A stretch of DNA of 37,760 bases from Intrasporangium calvum. GTDB taxonomy: Bacteria > Actinomycetota > Actinomycetes > Actinomycetales > Dermatophilaceae. The stretch covers positions 1 through 37,760 of the forward strand of contig NZ_JAPFQL010000040.1 of assembly GCF_028446585.1 (NCBI RefSeq), read 5' to 3'. The notes below the pieces were generated by a model that worked only from the letters and a program-made list of their open reading frames with translations, did no database searches and was not told the DNA's origin. Made by a program: the position numbers and the translations under genes. Of the stretch, positions 8,291 through 16,355 are shown one piece after another. Each line of letters opens with the position of its first letter. The first letter of the stretch is position 1.

Positions 8291-9309
8291 AAAACGCTCC
8301 GGTACACGGCCTCGGTGGCCTCGGCCTGCGCAGCGACGGTGAACCGGCTCCGCTGGGCCGACCTGAGGCGGTCACCCAGGGCGATGCGCGGGGCCGGGTC
8401 TCTGGCGAGGGCTGCGAGGAGATCGGCCGCCTTGCGGAGGTCGCCGACGGGGTGGCACCACTCCGGTGCCACGCTGCAGACGGTCTCGACGTGGCCGCCG
8501 CCGGCAGCAGCGACCACGGGCAGGCCACGGCTCATGGCCTCGAGCACCGTGAGGCCCAGGGCCTCGTTGCACCCGGCCGCCAGCAGGATCGCGGACCGGT
8601 CCATCAGGTCTGCGACGTCGTTGCGGTGCCCCAGGAACCGGACTGCCGGCCCGATCCCGAGCTCGTCGGCCAGCCCTTCGAGCAGGTGGCGCTCCCGTCC
8701 CTCCCCGGCGATGTCGAGCGACCAGCCGTCCGCCGCGAGACCGGCGAGCGCAAAGATGCGGAGAGCGTCAGCCGTGCGCTTCTCCGGCTCGAGGCGTTGG
8801 GCGACGAGGACGCGGTCCGATCGTCGCGCCGGGCCGCCGGCGCCGTCCGCCATCGGCACTCCCGAGACCACGACCGTCGACGGGGGCTCGATGTGGTCGG
8901 CGACGAAGCGGCTGACCGCTATCTGCGCCGAGATCCGACGTGCCGCCATCCGGGCGGCCACGCCGGCGAGCCAGGACGAGGCTCCTCGTCGGGCTGGGAA
9001 GTGCCGAGTCGCCACTACCGGCACCTGCCGGGAGCGGAAGGCCAGGGCCGCCGCGATCTCCGCCGAGGTCATGTGGACGTTGAAGACGTCGGCATCGCCG
9101 AGCCGGTCCAGGGCTCGGCGGACGTCCCACACGGTGCTGGCGGCCACGTGGCGGATGTCGCGCCGATCCATGACCTCCCGCATCGTGCGCGCGTGGCCGC
9201 CGACCACGATGACGTCGTGACCGGAGTCGGCCTGGGCCATGGCGAGCACGGCGATGTGACGCTCCACCCCGGCGAAGGCGTCGGTGCACACGGCGTGGAC
9301 GATCCTCAC
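8287..9309 (-). CDS. GT4-family glycosyltransferase
   Basis: A 340-residue GT4 enzyme. It has IVHAVCTDAFAGVERHIAVL at the N-terminus (glycine loop), AVSRFVADHI in the interdomain region, VAQRLEPEKR opening the second domain, DIAGEGRER, and the E-x7-E motif EALGLTVLE. The GTG at 9309 overlaps the stop of the upstream ligase-like gene, and its own stop overlaps the next GTG, so it is translationally coupled on both sides. It probably adds one sugar of the repeat unit; donor unknown. Confidence 0.92.
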   Translation of the reverse strand: MRIVHAVCTDAFAGVERHIAVLAMAQADSGHDVIVVGGHARTMREVMDRRDIRHVAASTVWDVRRALDRLGDADVFNVHMTSAEIAAALAFRSRQVPVVATRHFPARRGASSWLAGVAARMAARRISAQIAVSRFVADHIEPPSTVVVSGVPMADGAGGPARRSDRVLVAQRLEPEKRTADALRIFALAGLAADGWSLDIAGEGRERHLLEGLADELGIGPAVRFLGHRNDVADLMDRSAILLAAGCNEALGLTVLEAMSRGLPVVAAAGGGHVETVCSVAPEWCHPVGDLRKAADLLAALARDPAPRIALGDRLRSAQRSRFTVAAQAEATEAVYRSVL

Positions 9310-10667
9310 CCGGCTGCCCCAGCGGCGGGGGCCGGTCGCCCGCTGAAGCCGGACTGCTGGGCCTGCTCCAGCTGGCTCCGGAGCCGCGCAGTCTCGTCAG
9401 CGTCCGCCTCCTGGTGCGCAGCGGCACCGAGACACAGGCCGAGGATGAGGAAGGGCAGGGACACCTGGACCGCCACCCAGAAGAGGTCGAACTGGCTCTG
9501 CACGATGCGGGCCAGCAGGACCAGCTCGGCCAGCACCCCGAACGTCGGGTCGAGTCGCCGGGCGACGAGCCACGTCCCGGCGAGCAGCGCGATGAAGGCG
9601 ACGAGCCCGATGATCCCCCCGCTCGTCAGGGTGTCCATGAACCCGTTGGGGGGCTGGAACGCCTCGGCGAACCGGTCGGTGTACCACCAGCGCAGTCCCA
9701 CCCCGAACCAGGGGTCGGTGCCCCAGATGCGGATCGATTCCTCGAACCACGCGAGGCGCTGGAAGAAGGAGTTGAACTCGTTGCCGGACCTGACCTGGTC
9801 CTGGACCATGACGCTGACGCCGACGAGGGCAGGGAGGAGGGCGAGAAGGATGCCCTTGGAGCGGCGACGCGTCGTCGTGCGCCGCATGACGAGGACGCCC
9901 ACGGCCACGGCGAGCGCGATGACCCCCTGCCGCGACTGGGTGGTCAGGAGCGCGGCCACGAGGGTCCAGAAGGCGGTCAGCGACCAGCCCCTGCTCCAGC
10001 CGAGCCAGGTCGGGCGCACGTAGAGCACCACCCCGACCAGGGCGAAGACGGTGCCGATCGCGTTCTTCTGCACCTGGTAGGGCCAGGACATCTCGACGGG
10101 AGCGAAGTCGCCCGCGCGGTACTGCGCGAAGGCCTCTCCCAAGGTGATGAGTGCGAGAGCGAGCGTGGTGAGCGCGAGGATGCGCAGGCTTCGGCCGCCG
10201 TGGCCGCGTCGCCCGAGGGCCCAGCCGACAGTGACTGCCCCGAGGACGAGGACGCCCGCGTGGAACCACTCGACGAGGTTGGCCTGGTAGGGGTTGCGCA
10301 CCAGGGTGAACAGGGTGGCGACCTGGTAGAGGGCGCCGAGCCACATGACCTGTCGCATGGCCCGCGAGGTGCCTCCGAGGAGGACGAGCAGCGACGGCAG
10401 GAGAGCGACCGCCAGGAGTGCGTCGGAGACGGCCAGGTCGACTCCGGCGAGCGAGATGCGGGCGGTGACGAGCAACAGGGGCAAGGCGACGAGCGGCACG
10501 AGAGCGGGGTCGGCGACGACGAGCCCGAGGAAGAGGATGAGTCCGGCCAGCAGAAGGGGCAGCTCGGGGTCGCGGGCCAGCCCCCGACCGACGAACAGGA
10601 GCACGCCGAGCAGTCCGACCACGAGCGCGAGGCGCACGACGATCTCGCGCAGCTGAGCCGCCGTCAC
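9306..10667 (-). CDS. O-antigen ligase / polymerase-like membrane protein
   Basis: A 453-residue polytopic protein with about 11-12 hydrophobic segments. In the C-terminal half is a periplasm-type loop with WFEESIRIWGTDPWFGVGLRWW, resembling the Wzy_C / O-antigen ligase signature (often F-x-H/N-x-x-L or W-x-G-x-G). A TTQSRQGVIAL segment is also typical of this family (the SRGG-like motif). The likely role is polymerisation of lipid-linked repeats or transfer of the glycan to an acceptor at the outer face of the membrane. GTG 10667 is preceded by AGGAGG and overlaps the upstream stop (GTGA). The C-terminal ADETARLRSQLEQAQQ tail is charged and helical, probably cytoplasmic. Confidence 0.85.
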   Translation of the reverse strand: MTAAQLREIVVRLALVVGLLGVLLFVGRGLARDPELPLLLAGLILFLGLVVADPALVPLVALPLLLVTARISLAGVDLAVSDALLAVALLPSLLVLLGGTSRAMRQVMWLGALYQVATLFTLVRNPYQANLVEWFHAGVLVLGAVTVGWALGRRGHGGRSLRILALTTLALALITLGEAFAQYRAGDFAPVEMSWPYQVQKNAIGTVFALVGVVLYVRPTWLGWSRGWSLTAFWTLVAALLTTQSRQGVIALAVAVGVLVMRRTTTRRRSKGILLALLPALVGVSVMVQDQVRSGNEFNSFFQRLAWFEESIRIWGTDPWFGVGLRWWYTDRFAEAFQPPNGFMDTLTSGGIIGLVAFIALLAGTWLVARRLDPTFGVLAELVLLARIVQSQFDLFWVAVQVSLPFLILGLCLGAAAHQEADADETARLRSQLEQAQQSGFSGRPAPAAGAAG

Positions 10668-12649
10668 CGCTCCTCCTCCGCACCCGTGCGGGCGGCCAGG
10701 TCGCGCTCCACCGCGAGCGGCCCGCGCAGGTAGGTCCGGACCCGGTTGCGCGCGAGCTGCCCGGCTCGGCCGGGGCGCAGCGACCGGGCGGCGGATCCGG
10801 CGAGCTGGGCCGCCCTGGCGATCTGCCACCCGACGCCGCCGAAGTGCTTGCGGTAGTAGCGCTCCTGTCCGGCGTGGAAGTGAGCCTCACGTCGGGTCTC
10901 GTCGCCGCTCGTGCCGGCCCCCACGTGGGTCGCCGTGACGGTGGCGACCATCGCGTGGCGCCATCCCCGGCGCGCGGCTCGGTAGGCCCAGTCCGTCTCC
11001 TCGGCGTAGAGGAAGAAGGTGTCGTCGAAGCCCCCGATGTCGCGGATCGCCTCGGCGCGCAGAAGGAGCACCGCGCCGACGGCGAACTCGCCGCGTCGGT
11101 GCCGCCCGAGCGCCAGGGCGTCGAGCCACGCGCCGAACGGGGTCGGGAACGGCCAGAGGACCCGCTCGTCGTCCCCCTGCGGGTCGCGTAGGCGCGGGCT
11201 GACGCTCGCGAGGTCGGGCCGTGCGCGCAGCGCGGCAGTGAGCTGCCGTATGCCGCTGGGCTCGATCCGCGCGTCCGGGTTGAGCAGGAGGACGTCGGAG
11301 CTCTCGGACCGCCGCTCCCGCAGGCCGACGTTGACGCCCGCGGCGAACCCCCCGTTGTGGCCGGGGTCGACGTAGCGCACGCCGAGCTCGGAGCAGACGG
11401 CCCGCACCTCGGGTGACGACGAGTTGTCCACGACCAGGACCGTCTCACCACGGAGTGGCTGCAGGGCGGAGCGGAGCAGGTCGGGCGCTCCGTAGGCGAC
11501 CACCACGATGTCAACGGGTCGAGGCCCCGGCTCGGGGTCGTGACCGAGTGGCCCGACGGCCGAGCGGTACAGCCCGTCCTGGCGGGCCGCGACGGTGGCC
11601 CAGCTCGTCCCGGCGGCCTGCGAGAGACCGGCGGAACGGAGGGTGGCCGCGAACTCCGGGTCGGTGCCGACGCGCAGCAGGGCGTCGCGCAGGGCGGCGG
11701 CGTCACCTGGCGGCACGAGGACGCCGGCCTCTCCGACGACGTCAGGGAGGGCGCCGCTGTCGCTCGCCACGACCGGCGTCCCGCAGGCCATCGCCTCGAC
11801 CGCCACGCGACCGAACTGCTCGACCCACGAGTCCGTCGTCAGCGAGGGGACGGCGACGACGTCCACGGACCGGTAGAAACCCGGCAGGTCGGCGTGGGGG
11901 ACGGCGCCCGCGAACTCGACGCGACCGGTCGCACCTCGGGCCTGCACCTGCGCGCGCAGCTCGGCCTCGGCGGGCCCGGCACCGGCCACCCGGAGCGTGA
12001 GGCGCTCGTCGGCGCACACCGCGTCGATCAGGACCGCGACTCCCTTGTGCGCCTCGAGCCGGCCGGCGTAGCCGACCCGGACGATCGCAGGACGTGACCC
12101 GTCGGCAGGCGATCCGTCCACGGGCCTGAAGTGCATCAGGTCCGTGCCGAGGGGGATGAGCGTGGCGCTCACCGGGAGGCCCTTGCGCTCGACGATGTGC
12201 CCCGCCTCGGAGTTGCACACGCTCACCCCAGCAGCATGACGCAGCGCCCAGCGCTCGAGCCACCGAAACGGCACGGGGTAGGTCTTGTCGATGTTCTGGG
12301 CCGAGTAGAGGACGTACGGAGTGCGACTCCGACGGAGCACCCGGAGCACGAGCACCTCGGCGGTGCTCAGTGCGAACGGCTCCTCGTGGATGTCGATGAC
12401 GTCCCATGGCTGGCCCAGCGCCCGCCATAGCGGGCGGGGGTCGAAGACGAAGAGGGCGGGGTGCCGACCCAACGTCCGCACCGGCTGCACCGGCTCACCG
12501 GGGCGGGGCCTCAACCGCACGAAGCTGCCGCCCTCGTCCCACGCCGCCGCGGAGAGGGTGACGACGTCATGGCCGAGGTCCCGCAGCGACCGCTCGCGCT
12601 CGCGCCACGCGTCGACGACTGCGCTGTGCGACACCCGCAAGACCCGCAA
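10664..12649 (-). CDS. two-domain glycosyltransferase, GT4 fused to GT2
   Basis: A 661-residue fusion. Residues 1 to about 370 are a GT4 domain with LRVSHSAVV, YSAQNIDKTYP, VGYAGRLEAHKG and the E-x7-E motif EQFGRVAVE. From about residue 376 a GT2 domain follows: VDIVVVAYGAPDLL, VVDNSSSPEV, LLLNPDARI (the metal-binding D) and FLYAEETDWAYRA. This GT2 set is that of WbbL-type rhamnosyltransferases, which fits the rml genes nearby, though the donor is inferred. I chose TTG 12649 because GGGAG lies seven bases upstream; TTG 12640 is an alternative. The frame continues open upstream only as antisense of the BY-kinase gene. It heads the leftward four-gene operon. Confidence 0.9.
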   Translation of the reverse strand: MRVLRVSHSAVVDAWRERERSLRDLGHDVVTLSAAAWDEGGSFVRLRPRPGEPVQPVRTLGRHPALFVFDPRPLWRALGQPWDVIDIHEEPFALSTAEVLVLRVLRRSRTPYVLYSAQNIDKTYPVPFRWLERWALRHAAGVSVCNSEAGHIVERKGLPVSATLIPLGTDLMHFRPVDGSPADGSRPAIVRVGYAGRLEAHKGVAVLIDAVCADERLTLRVAGAGPAEAELRAQVQARGATGRVEFAGAVPHADLPGFYRSVDVVAVPSLTTDSWVEQFGRVAVEAMACGTPVVASDSGALPDVVGEAGVLVPPGDAAALRDALLRVGTDPEFAATLRSAGLSQAAGTSWATVAARQDGLYRSAVGPLGHDPEPGPRPVDIVVVAYGAPDLLRSALQPLRGETVLVVDNSSSPEVRAVCSELGVRYVDPGHNGGFAAGVNVGLRERRSESSDVLLLNPDARIEPSGIRQLTAALRARPDLASVSPRLRDPQGDDERVLWPFPTPFGAWLDALALGRHRRGEFAVGAVLLLRAEAIRDIGGFDDTFFLYAEETDWAYRAARRGWRHAMVATVTATHVGAGTSGDETRREAHFHAGQERYYRKHFGGVGWQIARAAQLAGSAARSLRPGRAGQLARNRVRTYLRGPLAVERDLAARTGAEEER

Positions 12650-12722
12650 TCGACAACTCCCACCCTGTGCGGCCCCGAGCCGTGCGGCCGGGGGCTTCGC
12701 TGAACGGGCCAGCGACGCACAG

Positions 12723-12728
12723 ATGATA
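12723..12728 (-). promoter_or_regulatory. putative -10 box for the GT4-GT2 operon
   Basis: TATCAT on the minus strand, about 75 bases upstream of the TTG start, giving a leader of roughly 65 bases. Inferred by position in the divergent gap only; no convincing -35 was found. Confidence 0.3.
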
Positions 12729-12787
12729 TGGGAGGATTGGCGGTCAGTAGTCCGACTTCCTTCCGAAGAGACGCCCAAGGGGGGCCA

Positions 12788-14209
12788 GTGACGATTCGCG
12801 ATCTCGTGGGCGTGATCCGCACCAGGTGGCGGCTCATCGCCTTCTGCGTGCTCGTCGTGCTGGGTGCCACGGCTGCGTCCACGATGATGACGACCCCGGT
12901 CTACGAGGCAACGGCGCGGGTCTACCTCTCCACGGTCAAACCGGCCGACGACAAGAGTCCCGGTGGCACCTACGCCATCACGCAGAAGGACCTCAACACC
13001 TACGTCGCCATCCTCGGGTCCCCCGCCGTGCAGGAGCCCCTGCGGCAACGGCTCGGGCTGCCCCCTGGCACCGGCATCGACGTCACCGGGACGGTCTCGG
13101 AGCTGACCAACGTCCTCGACCTCCAGGCGCGCAGCTCCGACCCGCAGCGGGCCGCGGACATCGCCAACACGGCCGGGCCGGTCCTGGCTGAGGCGGCAAA
13201 GAAGTTCTCGCCCCTGCTGGCCAACAACAACCAGGTCGTCGAGGCGGAAGCGATCACCCCGGCGCTGGCGCCGACCGAGCCGATCTCGCCCAAGGTCAGG
13301 ACCAACCTCGCGATGGCCCTCCTCGCCGGCCTCGTCATCGGTATCGGCGCGGCGCTGCTGAGGCACGTCGCCGACACGAAGGTGCGCGGCGACGAGGACA
13401 TCCGCAAGCTGTCCGGCCGCCCGATCCTCGCGACGATCCCCTTCGTCAAGGGCAGTGACGGTCCCGTGCTCACCCTCGCCGACGACCCGCACACCCACCA
13501 CGCCGAGGCGATCAGGCGGTTGCGCACCAACATCCTGTTCGTCGACGTCACGACCCAGGGCCACTCGTTCGTCATCACCTCGTCGAATCCCGGCGAGGGC
13601 AAGACGACGACCTCGGTCAACCTCGCCATCGCGATGGCGGACGCCGGCTCCAAGGTGCTGCTCATCGACGGAGACCTGCGCAACCCGTCGGTCGCCAAGA
13701 CGATGGGGCTCGAGGGCAGCGCCGGCCTGACGACCGTCCTGCTCGGGCGGGCCGAGCCGGCCGACGTCATCCAGCTGTGGCGCGACACGAGCCTGCACGT
13801 GCTCCCGGCGGGCCAGATCCCGCCCAACCCGAGCGAGCTGATCGGCTCCGAGGCGATGTCCCAGCTCTTCCAGAAGCTGGCCCAGGACTTCGACTACATC
13901 CTCATCGACAGCCCTCCGATCAACCCGGTCATCGATGCGGTCCTGCTCAACCAGCTGACGCACGGGCTGATCATGGTCGTCGCGAGCGAGCGCACGAAGC
14001 GCCGCGAGCTCGAGGCCGCCCTGCGCTCCCTCGAGACCGTCGAGGTCCCCGTCGCCGGCTTCGCACTCAACCTCGCGACCGGTTCGAGCGCCGCCGCTTA
14101 CCGCTACGGCACCTACGGCTACGGCCAGACGGCGGCCGTGCACGGCGGACGGGCCCTCCGAGCGCAATCGAGCCGTTCGGACCGGCGCCGGAGCGCGCGG
14201 ACTCGCTGA
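12788..14209 (+). CDS. Wzz/BY-kinase: polysaccharide chain-length regulator and tyrosine autokinase
   Basis: A 473-residue fused protein. Residues 5-40 and 170-192 hold the two membrane segments that bracket the extracytoplasmic Wzz domain. The cytoplasmic kinase has Walker A SNPGEGKTT (266-274), Walker A' LLIDGDLR (291-298) and Walker B ILIDSPP (371-377). A tyrosine cluster, YRYGTYGYG (Y438, Y440, Y443, Y445), is the expected autophosphorylation tail. It should control polymer length and export through cycles of phosphorylation, with the phosphatase at 17913 as the likely counterpart. GTG 12788 follows AAGGGG. A strongly basic tail (SDRRRSARTR) follows the tyrosines. It is divergent from the GT4-GT2 operon. 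Confidence 0.92.
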   Translation: MTIRDLVGVIRTRWRLIAFCVLVVLGATAASTMMTTPVYEATARVYLSTVKPADDKSPGGTYAITQKDLNTYVAILGSPAVQEPLRQRLGLPPGTGIDVTGTVSELTNVLDLQARSSDPQRAADIANTAGPVLAEAAKKFSPLLANNNQVVEAEAITPALAPTEPISPKVRTNLAMALLAGLVIGIGAALLRHVADTKVRGDEDIRKLSGRPILATIPFVKGSDGPVLTLADDPHTHHAEAIRRLRTNILFVDVTTQGHSFVITSSNPGEGKTTTSVNLAIAMADAGSKVLLIDGDLRNPSVAKTMGLEGSAGLTTVLLGRAEPADVIQLWRDTSLHVLPAGQIPPNPSELIGSEAMSQLFQKLAQDFDYILIDSPPINPVIDAVLLNQLTHGLIMVVASERTKRRELEAALRSLETVEVPVAGFALNLATGSSAAAYRYGTYGYGQTAAVHGGRALRAQSSRSDRRRSARTR

Positions 14210-14211
14210 GC

Positions 14212-14250
14212 CCGATCAGGCAGGGTCCGATCAGGCAGGGTCCGATCAGG
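14212..14250. repeat. 15-base tandem repeat between convergent genes
   Basis: Two full units and one partial unit of CCGATCAGGCAGGGT, lying in the 63-base gap between the ends of the BY-kinase and nucleotidyltransferase genes. Not coding. It may be part of a bidirectional termination region, but no clear stem with a T-run was seen. Confidence 0.8.
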
Positions 14251-14272
14251 CCGAGCCGGCGGAGAGCCAGGA

Positions 14273-15136
14273 TCACGACCGCTGCCGGCGGCGCCGCCGC
14301 GCCACTTCCTCCCGGACACCGCGCACCGGGCGCGCGAAGAACTCTGCGACGACCTCGCCCGGGGTCGGCGGCCGCCCCCGGATCATGGCGAGGTGCTCGA
14401 CGTTGACGAGTGCGGCCCGGCCGACGAGGCGCAGCTTGCCCCGGGCCGTGGGTGCCGCCTTGATCCGGGCGCGCCACTCATCGATCCGCGTCCCACCTGA
14501 CGAGGCGATCCGCCACAGGTCGTGGTCGGGATGTCCCCGCCACGCGTCGAGGCGGCCGGTCGCGGCGGCAAGGCCGAGCTCGGCGCCGAGCCGCCCGGCC
14601 AGGTCCTCGATGGCGGTCCGCACGTCGTCGTCCGCTGCGGTCCACGCGTGCGCGATGTCCTGCCTGCCCCGGTGCGACCCGCGAGACCGGGCGGCGTGCA
14701 GGAGCAGGACGAGGCGCTGGGCGGTCGGCTCGGGGACCCGGCACCGGCGCCCCGCAGCCTCCCACGTGCCGGCCGAGGACCAGAGCACGTCGAACGCGGC
14801 GTCGGGCCGCACGGTGAAGCCGGGGAAGCTGCGATGCACGTCGAGGTAACCCCATGCGACGTGGTGCAGCGTCGCGGAGTGCTCGAACGCCGAGCTGGAC
14901 GGGAAGTCGTTGAGCAGCTCCCACCCGGCCGCCCGGAGGGCGACGACGAGGGCCCCCACGTGATCGGGGTGGACGAGGACGTCGACGTCGGAGGCCGTGC
15001 GCCCGCTGCGGCGGACGGTCGGGTCGAGCGACTCCCCTTTGATGTGCAGGAGGTCCGCACCGATCCGGTCCGCGACCACCTGCACGGCCGCGTGACCCAG
15101 CTGGAGGCGGATCGGCGTGGGGATCGGCGTCGTCAC
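14273..15136 (-). CDS. nucleotidyltransferase-fold protein (HprK/PqqD-associated)
   Basis: A 287-residue protein of the uncharacterised nucleotidyltransferase type (NTP_transf_5-like). The signature is LLHIKGESLDP (K33-G34), then RRSGRTASDVDVLV (D50, D52 as metal ligands) and VHPDHV. The C-terminus is very basic (EEVARRRRRQRS). Relatives occur with HprK-like kinases and PqqD-like proteins in exopolysaccharide loci and in some modified-peptide clusters; their substrate is mostly unknown. GTG 15136 overlaps the PqqD stop by four bases. It is the last gene of a three-gene coupled operon. Confidence 0.82.
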   Translation of the reverse strand: MTTPIPTPIRLQLGHAAVQVVADRIGADLLHIKGESLDPTVRRSGRTASDVDVLVHPDHVGALVVALRAAGWELLNDFPSSSAFEHSATLHHVAWGYLDVHRSFPGFTVRPDAAFDVLWSSAGTWEAAGRRCRVPEPTAQRLVLLLHAARSRGSHRGRQDIAHAWTAADDDVRTAIEDLAGRLGAELGLAAATGRLDAWRGHPDHDLWRIASSGGTRIDEWRARIKAAPTARGKLRLVGRAALVNVEHLAMIRGRPPTPGEVVAEFFARPVRGVREEVARRRRRQRS

Positions 15137-15429
15137 GCGAGCCCCTCGCCCGGGTCGACCTCGACGACGCCCTGCGCGGCGAGGTCGTCCACCACGGTGC
15201 GTACCGCGCCGTCGAGGTCGCCGTCCTCGGGGACCCCGAACTCAGCGGCCAGGCGGACGCCGAGCGCGCCCAGCGGCATACCTCCGGCGGTGAGCGAGCG
15301 AACCGCGAGACCGAGCGCGGACAGCCGCACGACCCGTCCGCCCGAGGCGTCGCCGAGGAGGACGACGCCCTCGCCGTCGATGACGAGCTCGTCGACGGCC
15401 TCGACGGCCCGGACGACCGGGTCCCTCAT
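15133..15429 (-). CDS. PqqD-like peptide-binding protein
   Basis: A 98-residue protein matching the PqqD fold pattern: an opening beta strand pair (DELVIDGEGVVLLGD), a hydrophobic LSALGLAVRSLTAGG segment, then a winged-helix part with LAAEFGVPEDGDLDGAV and VVDDLAAQGVVEVD. PqqD proteins bind leader peptides and present them to modifying enzymes. No radical SAM or cyclase partner is present here; the coupled partners are an HprK-like kinase and a nucleotidyltransferase. ATG 15429 overlaps the kinase stop (ATGA), and its stop overlaps the next GTG. One copy of the CAGCGGCATAC motif lies inside it. Confidence 0.82.
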   Translation of the reverse strand: MRDPVVRAVEAVDELVIDGEGVVLLGDASGGRVVRLSALGLAVRSLTAGGMPLGALGVRLAAEFGVPEDGDLDGAVRTVVDDLAAQGVVEVDPGEGLA

Positions 15430-16316
15430 CGCGTTCTCCCCGTGATGTCGCTGATGAGCGGCTCGAGGTCGACCGCCTCGGCGTAGCGGACCAGCCGGAA
15501 ACCGCCGGTCGACTCCCCCAGGTCGACCAGCCGGGCGAGCGGCCGGGCGAGGAGCGGGAGCGACGACGTCTCGGGGGCCAACGTGACGATCGCGTCGAGG
15601 ACGTCCATCGGTTCGACCGCGACGCCGTGCATCTCCGGATCACGGCGGATCACCACGACGCCGGCGACCCACGGCCGTGCCCCGGGGCCCCGCAGCCCCA
15701 GTTCTCCGGCGGGCACCTCGTCCTTGAGGCCACGGTGCGGGTCCCGGCGGATGGACAGCGGCTTGCGGTAGGGCAGGATCCAGCCGTCCGCGGTGACGGC
15801 GACCGTCTCGTCCGTGAGGTAGGCGAGCCGGTCTCCGAACGTGCGGCTCAGCGTCGTCTTGCCGGTCCCGCCGGGCGCGACGTAGACGACCGAGGCCCCA
15901 GTGGCCGGATCGCTGAGCGCGCCGGCATGGAGCATGAGCACGCGCCCCGCCTGGGCCGCAATGAGGGCCTTCGTGACTCCCTGGGTGGTCCGCATGAGCA
16001 GTCGGGCCGTCGCGTCATCGTCCCCGGCCGGCAGCGCCTCGAGCCGCTCCCCCAGCCGCTCCCCCAGCCGCTCCCCCAGCCGCTCCCCCACGACGAACGC
16101 ACCGGCGTCGACCTCGTCGGCCGGATCGACGCCACCCGCTCGCGGGTCGAGGCAGTGCTGCCAGGCCCGACGAAAGGCCCTCGTCACCTCGTCCGGCAGG
16201 CCGCCGAGGTCGAGTGACAGCCGGGCGCCGAGCGCGTGCAGCCGGACCACTCCGTCGGCGGGGGCCGGCAGGGCGGTCTCGCCCTTCTGGGCGGACGGGC
16301 TGGGGACCGTGGGCAT
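15426..16316 (-). CDS. HPr kinase-related ATP-binding protein
   Basis: A 296-residue protein with an HprK-like P-loop domain. LMLHAGAL (127-134) precedes the Walker A APGGTGKTTLS (147-157), and YLTDE (167-170) supplies an acidic pair. A later VVVIRRDPEMHG segment is also present. HprK relatives of this kind phosphorylate peptides or unknown targets rather than HPr. Residues 77-92 are four exact GERL repeats from a 12-base tandem repeat, an unusual insertion between the N-terminal part and the kinase domain. ATG 16316 is likely leaderless (TACGCT eight bases upstream). It is first gene of the coupled kinase-PqqD-nucleotidyltransferase operon and is divergent from the GT4 gene at 16356. Confidence 0.82.
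   Translation of the reverse strand: MPTVPSPSAQKGETALPAPADGVVRLHALGARLSLDLGGLPDEVTRAFRRAWQHCLDPRAGGVDPADEVDAGAFVVGERLGERLGERLGERLEALPAGDDDATARLLMRTTQGVTKALIAAQAGRVLMLHAGALSDPATGASVVYVAPGGTGKTTLSRTFGDRLAYLTDETVAVTADGWILPYRKPLSIRRDPHRGLKDEVPAGELGLRGPGARPWVAGVVVIRRDPEMHGVAVEPMDVLDAIVTLAPETSSLPLLARPLARLVDLGESTGGFRLVRYAEAVDLEPLISDITGRTR
16042..16089. repeat. 12-base tandem repeat, four exact units
   Basis: Four units of AGCCGCTCCCCC. It is coding on the minus strand as GERL repeated four times in the HprK-like protein. Perfect copies suggest recent expansion by slippage. Confidence 0.92.
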
Positions 16317-16324
16317 CGTGCTGC

Positions 16325-16330
16325 AGCGTA
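16325..16330 (-). promoter_or_regulatory. putative -10 box (leaderless) for the HprK-like operon
   Basis: TACGCT on the minus strand, eight bases before ATG 16316. The same hexamer and spacing occur before rmlA. Confidence 0.45.
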
Positions 16331-16342
16331 ACCACCCCGTGG

Positions 16343-16348
16343 CATCAT
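16343..16348 (+). promoter_or_regulatory. possible -10 box for the GT4 gene at 16356
   Basis: CATCAT followed by seven bases and ATG 16356. It departs from TANNNT at the first base. The two divergent boxes are only 12 bases apart, so the promoters would overlap. Confidence 0.25.
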
Positions 16349-16355
16349 CGTCGCC

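Noticed and set aside
8056-10023. Long open frame on the plus strand (655 codons)
   Set aside because: Antisense of three glycan genes with clear domains. It has Arg/Pro/Ala-rich composition and no recognisable motif, as expected of GC-rich shadow frames.
9397-11706. 769-codon minus-strand open frame
   Set aside because: Out of frame with the ligase-like and GT4-GT2 genes, and without any domain signal.
12650-14167. N-terminal 500 codons of the open frame that contains the GT4-GT2 gene
   Set aside because: This part is antisense of the BY-kinase gene. The recognisable glycosyltransferase starts at TTG 12649 with a ribosome site.
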